64,000 nt of DNA from Mycolicibacterium chubuense NBB4. GTDB taxonomy: Bacteria; Actinomycetota; Actinomycetes; Mycobacteriales; Mycobacteriaceae. A program made the translations under genes and the position numbers. Below are positions 55,911-64,000 of this stretch, piece by piece. The notes beneath the pieces were generated by a model that saw only the letters and a list, made by a program, of their open reading frames with translations, was not told where the DNA came from and did not search any database. Within the stretch, counting starts at the first letter, position 1, and every line of letters begins with the position of its first letter. Where the stretch lies: the NCBI RefSeq assembly GCF_000266905.1, contig NC_018027.1, forward strand, positions 992,001-1,056,000. Reading direction: 5' to 3'.

Positions 55911-57302
55911 ATGGCTGAGCAATCGACGACGCGCCTGCAGGTCAGCGGGTACCGGTTCCTGGTGCGCCGGATGGAACACGCGTTGGTGCGCGGCGACGTC
56001 CGGATGGTCGACGACCCCCTTCGCGCGCAGTCGCTTTCGCTGATCTCGGGGGCAGTGCTGGCGGTGGTCGCCGTCGCGGTGTGCGCGGCGCTTGCCGTCC
56101 TGCGGCCGGCGGGCGGTCTCGGTGACGCCTCCGTGGTCGTCGTCCGGGAGACGGGCGCCATGTACGTCAGGATCGACGACACCGTGCATCCGGTCTTCAA
56201 CCTCGCCTCGGCGCGGTTGATCGTCGGCTCGGCGGCCGAGCCTCGCCTCGTCGCCGCACGGGCCCTGCAGGGGGTGCGCCGCGGACCGCGGCTCGGCATC
56301 CCGGGTGCGCCGGAACAGATTCCGCCGCCCCTGGGCCCCGACGACGCCGACTGGACCGTGTGCGACGACGCCGCCGGTGAGACCACCGTCATCGCCGGCG
56401 CCCCCGCCGGCGCCCGCGAGGCTCGCACCGTCCTGGTGACTCCGCGGGGTGCGAGCGCCGCGACGACGTTCCTGCTCTACGACGGCTGGCGGGCGCGCGT
56501 GGATCTACGCCATCCCGCCGTGGTCCGCGCCCTGCGGCTGGAAGGAGTCGCCGCCCAGCCGGTGTCGGCCGCGCTGCTGAGCGTCATACCCGAAGCACCG
56601 GCCATCGAGCCGCCGCGCATCCCCGGCGCCGGTGAACCGGGACCGCGCAGTCTGCGCGATCATCCGGTTGGCTCCGTGGTGGCCGTGGCGCGGGCCGGCT
56701 CGGCCGGCTCGGACTACTTCGTGGTGCTCGGCGGCGGCGTGCAGCGCATCGGGGAGGTCGCCGCCGATCTGATCCGGTACACGGATTCCCGTGTCGATCA
56801 GCAGATCCCGTCGGTCGCCCCCGACGTCGTCGGTGCGCTCCCCGTCGTCGACAGCCTGCCCGTCACCACCTATCCCGACCGTGGCGGCGTCGACCGCGCC
56901 GCCGTCGTGTGCGCCCATTGGCGGCCGGGTACCGGCGAAACAGGTTCTCACACAGCGGTGTTCACTCCGCACGCCGTCCCGGCGACGTCGCGTGCACTGC
57001 CCTTCGCCGGGGCCGACGCCGCCGGACCCGGCATCGATGCCGTGTCGGTGCCCGCGGGACACAGCGCGTTCGTGCGGTCGGTCGGTCTCACCGGTGACGG
57101 GCAGACCTCCGGATCGCTGTTCCTGGTCGACGAATCGGGGGTGCTGTTCGGGGTGCGCGACCAGGACACCGGCACGCTGCTGGGCTTGGTCGGGCCCGCC
57201 GAACCGGCGCCGTGGCCGGTGCTGGCGCTGCTTCCCCGGGGCCCGGAACTGGATCGCGACGCCGCGTCACTCGCCGTCGACGGATTCCCCGCGGCGCCGT
57301 GA
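55911..57302 (+). CDS. eccB4: ESX-4 type VII secretion membrane protein EccB
   Basis: A 463 aa single-span membrane protein (LISGAVLAVVAVAVCAALAVL at about 45-65) with a large periplasmic domain. The N-terminal cytoplasmic motif TTRLQVSGYRFLVRRMEHAL is the EccB signature, and VFNLASARLIVG begins the conserved periplasmic repeat. It lacks the extra ESX-1-type ATPase activity motifs as far as I can see. ATG 55911 has GGGGGAG just upstream. It converges with mycP4, overlapping 36 bp, and makes part of the ESX-4 core with eccC4 and eccD4. Confidence 0.94.
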   Translation: MAEQSTTRLQVSGYRFLVRRMEHALVRGDVRMVDDPLRAQSLSLISGAVLAVVAVAVCAALAVLRPAGGLGDASVVVVRETGAMYVRIDDTVHPVFNLASARLIVGSAAEPRLVAARALQGVRRGPRLGIPGAPEQIPPPLGPDDADWTVCDDAAGETTVIAGAPAGAREARTVLVTPRGASAATTFLLYDGWRARVDLRHPAVVRALRLEGVAAQPVSAALLSVIPEAPAIEPPRIPGAGEPGPRSLRDHPVGSVVAVARAGSAGSDYFVVLGGGVQRIGEVAADLIRYTDSRVDQQIPSVAPDVVGALPVVDSLPVTTYPDRGGVDRAAVVCAHWRPGTGETGSHTAVFTPHAVPATSRALPFAGADAAGPGIDAVSVPAGHSAFVRSVGLTGDGQTSGSLFLVDESGVLFGVRDQDTGTLLGLVGPAEPAPWPVLALLPRGPELDRDAASLAVDGFPAAP

Positions 57303-58607
57303 CCGCCCGAGGGCCGCGCAGACGACGGCGACACCGACGGTGAGCGCGACGCAGAGCACGGCACCCGGCCCGGCCGCTTCACCGGTGATCTGCGGGTCGG
57401 CGCGGCTCCGGCCCACGGCGGCGGGCGGCGCCGGAGGGTGTCGCGCGGCGCCGCGCGAGGTTTCGGCGGTGACCGCAGCCAGCGGGTCCACCACACCGTG
57501 GCCGACGACCGGGTCCCACCCTGCGGGCGGATGGTGGGCGGTGTCGGTGATCCGCTGCATCACCTGGCGGGCCGTCAGCTCGGGCGAGTACGCACGCACC
57601 AGCGCCGCCACCGCACTGACGACGGGCGCCGCGTAGCTCGTGCCGGCCAGCGGCGTGCCGGACGGTGAGGTGTCGACGAGGCCGTCGGCGGCCGGTGCCA
57701 GTGACACGACGTGTTCGCCGGTGGCCGCGACGTCGACCCAGGGGCCGGCGAGGGTGAACGGCGACGGCGACCCGTCGGCGGCCACCGAGCCGACGGTCAG
57801 CACGTAGTCGTCGTACCACGCGGGACTCACCACGACGGACACGTCCCGCGCGGCGGCGAGGTCGCGCGGATTGTCCTGGGGACACTGGCCCGGGCTGCCG
57901 ACGTTGCCCGCCGCCGTCACCACGACGACGTTCTTGACGTCCACGGCGTACGCCAGCGCGGCGCCCAGCGCGCGATCGTCGAGGCCGGCGCCGACGGGCA
58001 GACACGCCACCGACGAGATGTTGACGACGGTGGCGCCGAGATCGGCGGCGGTGCGCACCGCCGCGGCGAGCGTGTCGACGTCGCCGGCCCCGGACGCCGT
58101 GACATCGTCGACAGCACGGAACTTGTTGCTGGACTGACGAATCGACAGCAACGACACGTCGGGTGCGATCCCGCTGAAAGCCTGGGGGTCGGCCGTATCG
58201 GGCGCCGCGGCGATGATCCCGGCGACGGTCGTGCCGTGCCCGTCGCAATCCGAGGTTCCGTCCTGGGTCGACACGAAGTCCCCGCCGGCGACCAGATGCG
58301 GGAGGCGGCGGTGCCGGGCCACCCCGGTGTCGATCACCGCCACGGTCTGACCGGCGCCCCGGGTGAGGTCCCACACGGTGTCGAGGTCCATGCCCTCGAG
58401 TTGACCCGCTCTGCCGGCCCCCGGTCGCACCGGTGCTGCCACGGCGCAGTCGTCGTACCGGGTGGTCGGGCGCGGGGGAGCGGCCGGTCCCGCCGGCGGA
58501 AGCAGGGACGCGTCCACCGGGGGAGGCCCGATGGCCGCCGCGCCGGGAGCCGGTGGTGTCAAGGCGACGACCAGGCCGGTCACCGCGAGCAGGCGCAGCA
58601 CGGTCAT
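57267..58607 (-). CDS. mycP4: ESX-4 mycosin subtilisin protease
   Basis: A 446 aa secreted/membrane serine protease. The signal peptide is TVLRLLAVTGLVVALTPPA. The subtilisin triad is visible: Asp in VAVIDTGVARH, His in CDGHGTTVAG, Ser in LAGTSYAAPVVSA. The C-terminal membrane anchor is VLCVALTVGVAVVCAAL. It is required for ESX complex stability in known systems. ATG 58607 overlaps the eccD4 stop (ATGA). Its last 36 bp overlap eccB4 on the other strand. Confidence 0.94.
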   Translation of the reverse strand: MTVLRLLAVTGLVVALTPPAPGAAAIGPPPVDASLLPPAGPAAPPRPTTRYDDCAVAAPVRPGAGRAGQLEGMDLDTVWDLTRGAGQTVAVIDTGVARHRRLPHLVAGGDFVSTQDGTSDCDGHGTTVAGIIAAAPDTADPQAFSGIAPDVSLLSIRQSSNKFRAVDDVTASGAGDVDTLAAAVRTAADLGATVVNISSVACLPVGAGLDDRALGAALAYAVDVKNVVVVTAAGNVGSPGQCPQDNPRDLAAARDVSVVVSPAWYDDYVLTVGSVAADGSPSPFTLAGPWVDVAATGEHVVSLAPAADGLVDTSPSGTPLAGTSYAAPVVSAVAALVRAYSPELTARQVMQRITDTAHHPPAGWDPVVGHGVVDPLAAVTAETSRGAARHPPAPPAAVGRSRADPQITGEAAGPGAVLCVALTVGVAVVCAALGRSRRRGESVDGE

Positions 58608-59923
58608 GGCAGGCTCAGGTCGCGCACCACGCCGAACAACCCCGTCACCCAGACGGCCAGCGGCACCACGGCGGCCAGCGAGACGTATTCGGCCACCTGC
58701 ACGCCGCGGCGGACCAGCGGGATGTCCGACGCGGTGGTCTCGGGCCAGTGCAGTGCGACGCCGCACCCGACCACGGCGGCCGCACACACCCAAAAGGATT
58801 GGGCCGGAACGGTCTTCGTGATGGCGATGAGACCCGCCGCCATGCCCACGAGCCCGGCGAGGCCCAGCGCCCACCCGCGAGCGGCATCGGCGTGGCCGCG
58901 ACGGCGCAGCAGGAGGAGCAGGCCGACGTCGGCGGCGAACGCGGCGGCCCGCACGCCGGACACCTCACCGGCGATCACCGCTGCGACGGCTCCGAGCACC
59001 GCCGCACAGGACAGGCCTGCGGTCACCCCCGTGAGCAGACGGTGGGCCGCCGTTGCTCGGGTGATGCCGACGACACCTCGTGAGGGGCCGAGGCCCGCGG
59101 CGGCGACCGCCAGCCTCGGGGCTGCCGACAACGCCGCCAGAGACAGCACGGTCAGTGCCGCACCGGCAGTGCCCGGTGGCACCGGCATCGCCGCACCGAC
59201 GGCCGCCACTGCGGCGATCGTGCCCGCCATCGAGGCGAGAGCGCTCAGCAATGCGACCGCGGCACCGTCGGTGTCGGCGCGCAGCATCGCGACCGCGACC
59301 ACGAAGGCCGCCGATGCGCCCAGGAGCACCCCGACGTCCTCGCTCGCGCCGGGCGCGGCGAGAAGCCCTGTCGCGGCCGCGAAGACGACCGCACTGACCC
59401 GCAAGGCGACCGAAAGTGGCTGTGCCGCACGATGCGCGACTGCTGCCGCCGCAGCGCCGGCAGACAGCACCGTCGCGGTCCACAGAGGTCCCGGGCCCGC
59501 CGTCGCGCGCGCCGACCACACCAGTGTCGTCGCGCCGACCAGCGCGACGGCGATGCCGACGGCACATCCGGCCCACGGCGCGACCGCCGGGTCCGCCTGA
59601 CGGCCGGTCTGGGCGACCACCCGGCACGGCTCCGGGGGCACCCGGTGCGGGGCGGGCAGCCCGACCGCGGCCAACACGATCACATCGCCGTCGTGAACAG
59701 CATTGGCGCGCAACGTCGTCGAGGTGTCGAGGCTGCCTCCGCCGAGACGGCTGAGATACCACCGGTGCGGGGCTGCCGGCGCGCCGGGGCCGCCGACCAC
59801 AAGATCGACGATCGAGGGCAGCAGGACGCCGACCGGGCAATCGGCGGGCAGGACCAGCTCCACCGTGGTGGCCGCGCCGGCTCCTGCCGCGTGCACGGCC
59901 ACCCTGCACAACGTATCCGCCAC
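58604..59923 (-). CDS. eccD4: ESX-4 type VII secretion membrane protein EccD
   Basis: A 439 aa protein with an N-terminal ubiquitin-like domain (RVAVHAAGAGAATTVELVLPA to DGDVIVLAAVG) and eleven membrane spans in residues 120-439, as in EccD family members. GTG 59923 is used; no strong ribosome site is seen. It starts 105 bp from eccC4 on the other strand, which is a divergent ESX-4 arrangement, and runs into mycP4. Confidence 0.92.
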   Translation of the reverse strand: MADTLCRVAVHAAGAGAATTVELVLPADCPVGVLLPSIVDLVVGGPGAPAAPHRWYLSRLGGGSLDTSTTLRANAVHDGDVIVLAAVGLPAPHRVPPEPCRVVAQTGRQADPAVAPWAGCAVGIAVALVGATTLVWSARATAGPGPLWTATVLSAGAAAAAVAHRAAQPLSVALRVSAVVFAAATGLLAAPGASEDVGVLLGASAAFVVAVAMLRADTDGAAVALLSALASMAGTIAAVAAVGAAMPVPPGTAGAALTVLSLAALSAAPRLAVAAAGLGPSRGVVGITRATAAHRLLTGVTAGLSCAAVLGAVAAVIAGEVSGVRAAAFAADVGLLLLLRRRGHADAARGWALGLAGLVGMAAGLIAITKTVPAQSFWVCAAAVVGCGVALHWPETTASDIPLVRRGVQVAEYVSLAAVVPLAVWVTGLFGVVRDLSLP

Positions 59924-60028
59924 GGGATCAACGTAACTCGGATCCCGGCATGGCCCCTGCGCCGGTTCGTCCGGTTGTGGATGAACAGCGGAAGGAACCG
60001 AAGCCGCCGGCGGTGCGTCTACTCACCG

Positions 60029-63000
60029 ATGGACTCTTCGAATCCGGCACCCGCCCGGCCACCGATCATGCCGGGCGGCCGTGTCGCCGTCGAGGCACCT
60101 CCCGAGCCGCCCGAGCCGGCGCCGGCTCACCCGCTGGCCCGGCTGATGCCGGTCGCGATGGTAGCCGCGGTGGCCGGGATGAGCGCGCTGTACCTGACGT
60201 CGGGTGCGGCTCCGCGCAGCCCGATGTTCCTGTTCTTCCCGGTGATGATGCTCGTGTCGACGCTGGGGACACTCGCCTACGGCGGGCGGGGAGCCCGCGG
60301 TGGCGCAGTGCTCAACGTTCAGCGGGCCACCTACCTGCGCTACCTCGGCTCCGTCGAGGACGGACTCACCGAATCGGCGGTGGCGCAGCACGTGTATCTG
60401 CACTGGCACCATCCCGACCCGGCGGCGTTGTGGACGCTGGTCGATGGTGAGCGGAGGTGGGAACGCGCGGCCGATCATCCGGAGTTCTGCGCGGTGAGCG
60501 TGGGGGTGGGTGAGCGACCGGCGGCGACGGTCGTCGTCGCGCCCGAGGTGGCGACGGCCGAGAACGCCGATCCGGTGACCACCGGCGCGCTGGAGCGATT
60601 GATGCGGGTCCGGTCGACCGTCCACGAGGTGCCTGTCGTCGTTGCGTTGGCCGACACGCGTGTCGTCACCGTGGGCGGTGATCCCGAATCCGCCCGCGCA
60701 CTCGTGCGTGCCATGGTGTGTCAGCTCGCGGTCCTGCACCATCCCGACCTCGTCGGCATCGCCGCCGCGCCCGCGCCGGGGGAGTGGGACTGGCTGAAAT
60801 GGCTTCCCCACCAAGGCCGCTCAGGGACCGCCCGGCACCGCGTGCTGATCGTCGACGGGTCGGAGGTGCCGCAGAGCGGGCCTGGACTGACGCTGATCGA
60901 CATCCGCGCCGAGGCTCCGGGAGCAGAGGTGACCGTCTCGGCGGACGACGAGGTGCTGACGGTGGCCTGCGACCGGTTGTCGCTGCCCGATGCCGTCGCC
61001 TGCGCACGACGGGTCGCACGCCACCGCCCCGACCCCGCGGCGCGGGCGAGGACCGGCGCGGTCGACTGGCCGGCCCTGATGGGCATCGACGACCCTCAGA
61101 CCGTCGACGCGGACACCTTGTGGGCCGGCAAGACTCGCGCGCTGCTCCGCGTTCCGATCGGTTCGGCGCCGGACGGTTCGGTCGTCTCCCTGGACATCAA
61201 AGAGGCCGCCGCCGGCGGCATGGGACCGCACGGACTGTGCGTCGGCGCGACCGGTTCGGGCAAGTCGGAATTCCTGCGCACCCTGACCCTGGGAATGATC
61301 GCCTCTCATTCGCCGGAGGTGCTCAACCTCGTCCTCGTCGACTTCAAGGGCGGCGCCACCTTTCTCGGTCTGGAGCAGGCCCGGCACGTGTCGGCGGTGA
61401 TCACCAACCTGGCCGACGAGGCGCAGCTCGTCGCCCGGATGCGCGACGCCCTCTCCGGCGAGGTCACTCGGAGGCAGGAACTGCTCCGGGCGGCCGGCAA
61501 CGTCACCAACATCGGCCAGTACGCCCACGCGCGCAGGCAGAACCCGGCGCTGGCGCCGCTGCCGGTGCTGTTCGTCGTCGTCGACGAGTTCTCCGAACTG
61601 CTCAGCCAGCATCCCGACTTCGCCGAGTTGTTCGTCGCCATCGGCCGGCTGGGCCGCTCGCTCGGGATGCACCTGCTGCTGGCCAGCCAGCGTCTCGACG
61701 AGGGCAGGCTACGCGGCTTGGAGACCCACCTGTCCTATCGGATCTGCCTGAAGACGTTCTCGGCCGGGGACTCTCGCGCGGTGCTCGGCGTGGCCGACGC
61801 CTACCACCTGCCCGCCGAACCGGGTGCCGGCTTCCTGCGCACGGCGTCGGGTGAGCTGACCCGGTTCCAGACGGCGTTCGTCTCGGGCGGATACACCCCG
61901 CGCGTGACGCCCGCACCGGAAGCCGTTGCGGTGCGCCTGTTCGATCACGCCGGGCAGGCGCCGGCCGCCGACACCCCGCCGCAGCGCCCGCTGCTGGACA
62001 CCGTGCTCCGCCGGCTGGCCGCCCGCGGGCCGGCGGCGCACCGGGTGTGGCTGCCTCCGCTGGAGCGATCGCCATCCTTGGACGCGCTGCTCGCTGCTCG
62101 CACGCTGCCCGGCCTGAGAGTGCCCGTCGGGGTGGTCGACTGCCCGTTCGACCAGCGGTACGACCCGCTGGACATCGACCTGACCGGCGCCGCAGGCAAT
62201 GTCGCGGTGGTCGGCGGTCCCCGCTCGGGCAAGTCGTCGACACTGCGGACCATCGTCTGCGCGCTGGCCGCCACCCGCGATCCCAGCGCCGCGCAGTTCT
62301 ACTGCCTGGACTTCGGCGGCGGAGTGCTCGCCGGCGTGGCGGGGCTGCCGCACGTGGGCTCGGTCGCGGGCCGCCGTGACACCGAGTTGTGCCGCCGCAC
62401 CGTGGCCCAGGTGGAGTCGATCCTGCGCTCCCGGGAGCGGGCGCCCGGCGATCGCCACGGTGACGTGTTCCTCGTGATCGACGGCTGGGCGACCGTGCGG
62501 GCGGACTTCGAGAGCCTCGAGCCGGCGATCACTGCGCTGGCCGCGCACGGACTGTCCTACGGAATCCACGTGATGATCGCCGCCTCGCGGTGGGCCGACC
62601 TGAGGCCCGCGCTGAAGGATCAGATCGGCACCCGAATCGAACTGCGGCTGGGTGATCCCGCCGAATCGGAGATGGATCGTCGGCGCGCGCACGATCTCGC
62701 CGACCGGCCGCCCGGCCGCGGCCTCACCCGGGCGGGCCGCGAGTTGGCCATCGCGGTGCCCGCCTCCGACTGCGTCGACGCCATCCGCAGACGGACCGCC
62801 GGCCCGGCAGCGCCACCGGTCGAACTCCTGCCGGCCCGGGTGAACCTCCGGACGGTCACCGCGTCTGCGATGTCGCCTCCGGCTCGGGTGGTGCTGGGCC
62901 TCGGCGAACGCGACCTGCGGCCGATCGGTCTCGACGTCGTCGAGCATCCGCACCTGCTGATCCTGGGGGAGGGCGAGTGCGGCAAAACGTCGGTGCTGCG

Positions 63001-63574
63001 CGCGCTGTGCACGGAGCTGGTCCGCACCCGCGGTCCCGAACAGGTCAGCATCGAGATCGTCGACTACCGCCGCACCATGCTCGGTGTCGTCGAGAGCGCG
63101 CACCTGTCCGGATATTCGGTGTCGGGCACCGCGCTGACGTCGCGGCTGTCGGCGCTGAGGGATCTGCTGGACGCCAGGATGCCCGACGAGAACGTCACGC
63201 AGCAGCAGCTCCGCGACCGCTGCTGGTGGACCGGACCCGACCTCGTCGTCGTCGTCGACGACTACGACCTGGTGGCCGGTGCGACGGGTAATCCGCTGAC
63301 CCCGCTCGCCGACTACCTGCCGCACGCGAAGGACCTCGGACTGCACGTCGTCGTGGCGCGGCGCTCCGGCGGCGCGGCGCGCGCCATGTTCGATCCCGTG
63401 CTGACCCGGCTGCGCGACATGGGCTGCGCCGGGCTGATGATGAGCGCGAGTCCCGACGAGGGGGTGCTCCTCGGCACCGCCCGCTCCGGGCCGCTGCCGC
63501 CGGGGCGCGGCACCCTCGTAGTGCGCGGTGCCCCCGACGAACTGGTCCAGGTGGGGTGGGTCGACCCGCCGTGA
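60029..63574 (+). CDS. eccC4: ESX-4 FtsK/SpoIIIE-type ATPase EccC (fused Ca+Cb)
   Basis: A 1181 aa secretion motor. Two membrane spans lie at about 35-85 (PVAMVAAVAGMSALYLTSG; MFLFFPVMMLVSTLGTLAY). Three ATPase domains follow: domain 1 Walker A GATGSGKSE with LVLVDFKGGATF and LFVVVDEFSELL; domain 2 GGPRSGKSS; domain 3 GEGECGKTS with VVVVDDYDLV. It resembles single-chain EccC rather than the split EccCa/EccCb of ESX-1. ATG 60029 is used; no ribosome site is clear, and ATG 59981 or 60068 are alternatives. It should bind EsxU/EsxT-like substrates, which lie outside the window. Confidence 0.93.
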   Translation: MDSSNPAPARPPIMPGGRVAVEAPPEPPEPAPAHPLARLMPVAMVAAVAGMSALYLTSGAAPRSPMFLFFPVMMLVSTLGTLAYGGRGARGGAVLNVQRATYLRYLGSVEDGLTESAVAQHVYLHWHHPDPAALWTLVDGERRWERAADHPEFCAVSVGVGERPAATVVVAPEVATAENADPVTTGALERLMRVRSTVHEVPVVVALADTRVVTVGGDPESARALVRAMVCQLAVLHHPDLVGIAAAPAPGEWDWLKWLPHQGRSGTARHRVLIVDGSEVPQSGPGLTLIDIRAEAPGAEVTVSADDEVLTVACDRLSLPDAVACARRVARHRPDPAARARTGAVDWPALMGIDDPQTVDADTLWAGKTRALLRVPIGSAPDGSVVSLDIKEAAAGGMGPHGLCVGATGSGKSEFLRTLTLGMIASHSPEVLNLVLVDFKGGATFLGLEQARHVSAVITNLADEAQLVARMRDALSGEVTRRQELLRAAGNVTNIGQYAHARRQNPALAPLPVLFVVVDEFSELLSQHPDFAELFVAIGRLGRSLGMHLLLASQRLDEGRLRGLETHLSYRICLKTFSAGDSRAVLGVADAYHLPAEPGAGFLRTASGELTRFQTAFVSGGYTPRVTPAPEAVAVRLFDHAGQAPAADTPPQRPLLDTVLRRLAARGPAAHRVWLPPLERSPSLDALLAARTLPGLRVPVGVVDCPFDQRYDPLDIDLTGAAGNVAVVGGPRSGKSSTLRTIVCALAATRDPSAAQFYCLDFGGGVLAGVAGLPHVGSVAGRRDTELCRRTVAQVESILRSRERAPGDRHGDVFLVIDGWATVRADFESLEPAITALAAHGLSYGIHVMIAASRWADLRPALKDQIGTRIELRLGDPAESEMDRRRAHDLADRPPGRGLTRAGRELAIAVPASDCVDAIRRRTAGPAAPPVELLPARVNLRTVTASAMSPPARVVLGLGERDLRPIGLDVVEHPHLLILGEGECGKTSVLRALCTELVRTRGPEQVSIEIVDYRRTMLGVVESAHLSGYSVSGTALTSRLSALRDLLDARMPDENVTQQQLRDRCWWTGPDLVVVVDDYDLVAGATGNPLTPLADYLPHAKDLGLHVVVARRSGGAARAMFDPVLTRLRDMGCAGLMMSASPDEGVLLGTARSGPLPPGRGTLVVRGAPDELVQVGWVDPP

Positions 63575-64000
63575 CCACGGCTGTCGTCGAGGTCGGACCG
63601 CAGACCGTCCGCGGGCCGGGACACGCTCCCCGAGAACGGGTTTCGGCGGCGATCGACTGCATCGACGATCAGCTCGCCCTGCTCGACGGGGAACTCGCCG
63701 AGGTGGCGCGGCTGTGGCGTGACGTGCTCGCCGCCGCGGCCGGTGACCCCGCACCGCGGAACGTCGTGCTGGTCGTCCCGACGTGGTGGTCGTCGGCTCG
63801 CATCGCGGTCGTCCGCGACGCGGCCGCCGACATCCCCGCGAATATCGTTGTCGCGCAGAGATCTTCTGTGCTCGGCGCAGGAGCCGAGTCGACAGTCGTC
63901 GAACTTGCCCGCGACGTCGTCGTGGTGACCCCGCCGGGAGGCGAGCCGTCGGTGCTCGACCGCGACCGCGCCGACGTGATGGCACACCTGGGGGCGGCAT
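63571..64000 (+). CDS. type VII secretion-associated protein, Rv3446c-like (3' end beyond window)
   Basis: Partial, first 143 codons. GTG 63571 overlaps the eccC4 stop (GTGA). It begins VTTAVVEVGPQTVRGPG, with a helix VSAAIDCIDDQLALLDGELAEVA and strand-turn patterns NVVLVVPTWWSSARIAVV and TVVELARDVVVVTPP, as in the Rv3446c family next to eccC4. The function of that family in ESX-4 is not established. Confidence 0.8.
   Translation, partial: MTTAVVEVGPQTVRGPGHAPRERVSAAIDCIDDQLALLDGELAEVARLWRDVLAAAAGDPAPRNVVLVVPTWWSSARIAVVRDAAADIPANIVVAQRSSVLGAGAESTVVELARDVVVVTPPGGEPSVLDRDRADVMAHLGAA

Overview
This is a chromosomal window of a fast-growing, high-GC actinobacterium, almost certainly a Mycolicibacterium/Mycobacterium. 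The markers are a complete ESX-4 type VII secretion set, a 13E12-type DUF222/HNH gene beside rmlC, F420/LLM oxidoreductases, a Tgs1-type wax ester synthase and close relatives of many M. tuberculosis DosR-regulon proteins. All homology and synteny statements come from recognising protein sequence by eye and from memory; no alignment or search was run.

Layout. (1) 1-3159: valine-degradation operon on the minus strand (mmsA, acyl-CoA dehydrogenase, mmsB cut by the left edge), then a DUF222/HNH gene. (2) 4551-11085: a long minus-strand run: rmlC, rmlB, two tandem F420-type LLM oxidoreductases, a cNMP-binding histidine kinase and a response regulator fused to a thioredoxin-reductase-like flavoprotein that lacks the CxxC. 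(3) 11.1-47.2 kb: a roughly 36 kb block full of dormancy/hypoxia genes. It holds five tandem-domain universal stress proteins, hspX with two SRPBCC paralogues, DUF1918, B12-type ribonucleotide reductase nrdZ, a long RafH-type hibernation factor, a PRTase-hydrolase fusion, DUF5709, hrp1, an Rv2629-like protein, a deazaflavin nitroreductase, an acyl-CoA synthetase/2-oxoacid dehydrogenase/acyl-carrier-protein/site-2-protease operon, DUF2267, a mini-ANTAR protein, a persulfide-response locus, a DosS-like kinase without a regulator partner, a CBS transporter, and the operon tgs-usp-ctpF-antiporter. (4) 47.4-52.1 kb: housekeeping infA-rpmJ-rpsM-rpsK-rpsD-rpoA-rplQ-truA. (5) 52.1-64 kb: three cutinases, an EamA exporter, a CGNR regulator, then eccB4, mycP4, eccD4, eccC4 and the start of an Rv3446c-like gene.

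In M. tuberculosis, as I recall it, the rmlC/rmlB/LLM genes (Rv3465-Rv3463) directly abut infA (Rv3462c). Here the dormancy block and the flavoprotein/kinase pair sit between these two ends, so the window looks like a stress island lodged in an otherwise conserved region. Eleven intergenic sites in it resemble the DosR box (GGGNCNNNNGNCCC); four match perfectly and three lie exactly 35 nt before the start codon they appear to serve. The persulfide locus carries its own, different, three-copy operator (RTACCC-N4-GGGTAT).

Working together, the block would lower metabolism and protect the cell under hypoxia or redox stress: ribosome hibernation, oxygen-independent dNTP supply, triacylglycerol storage, protein and membrane protection, ion homeostasis and sulfide/persulfide removal. 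The least expected part is the 23.2-29.9 kb operon, in which an acyl carrier protein follows E1 alpha/E1 beta/E2 genes with no E3.
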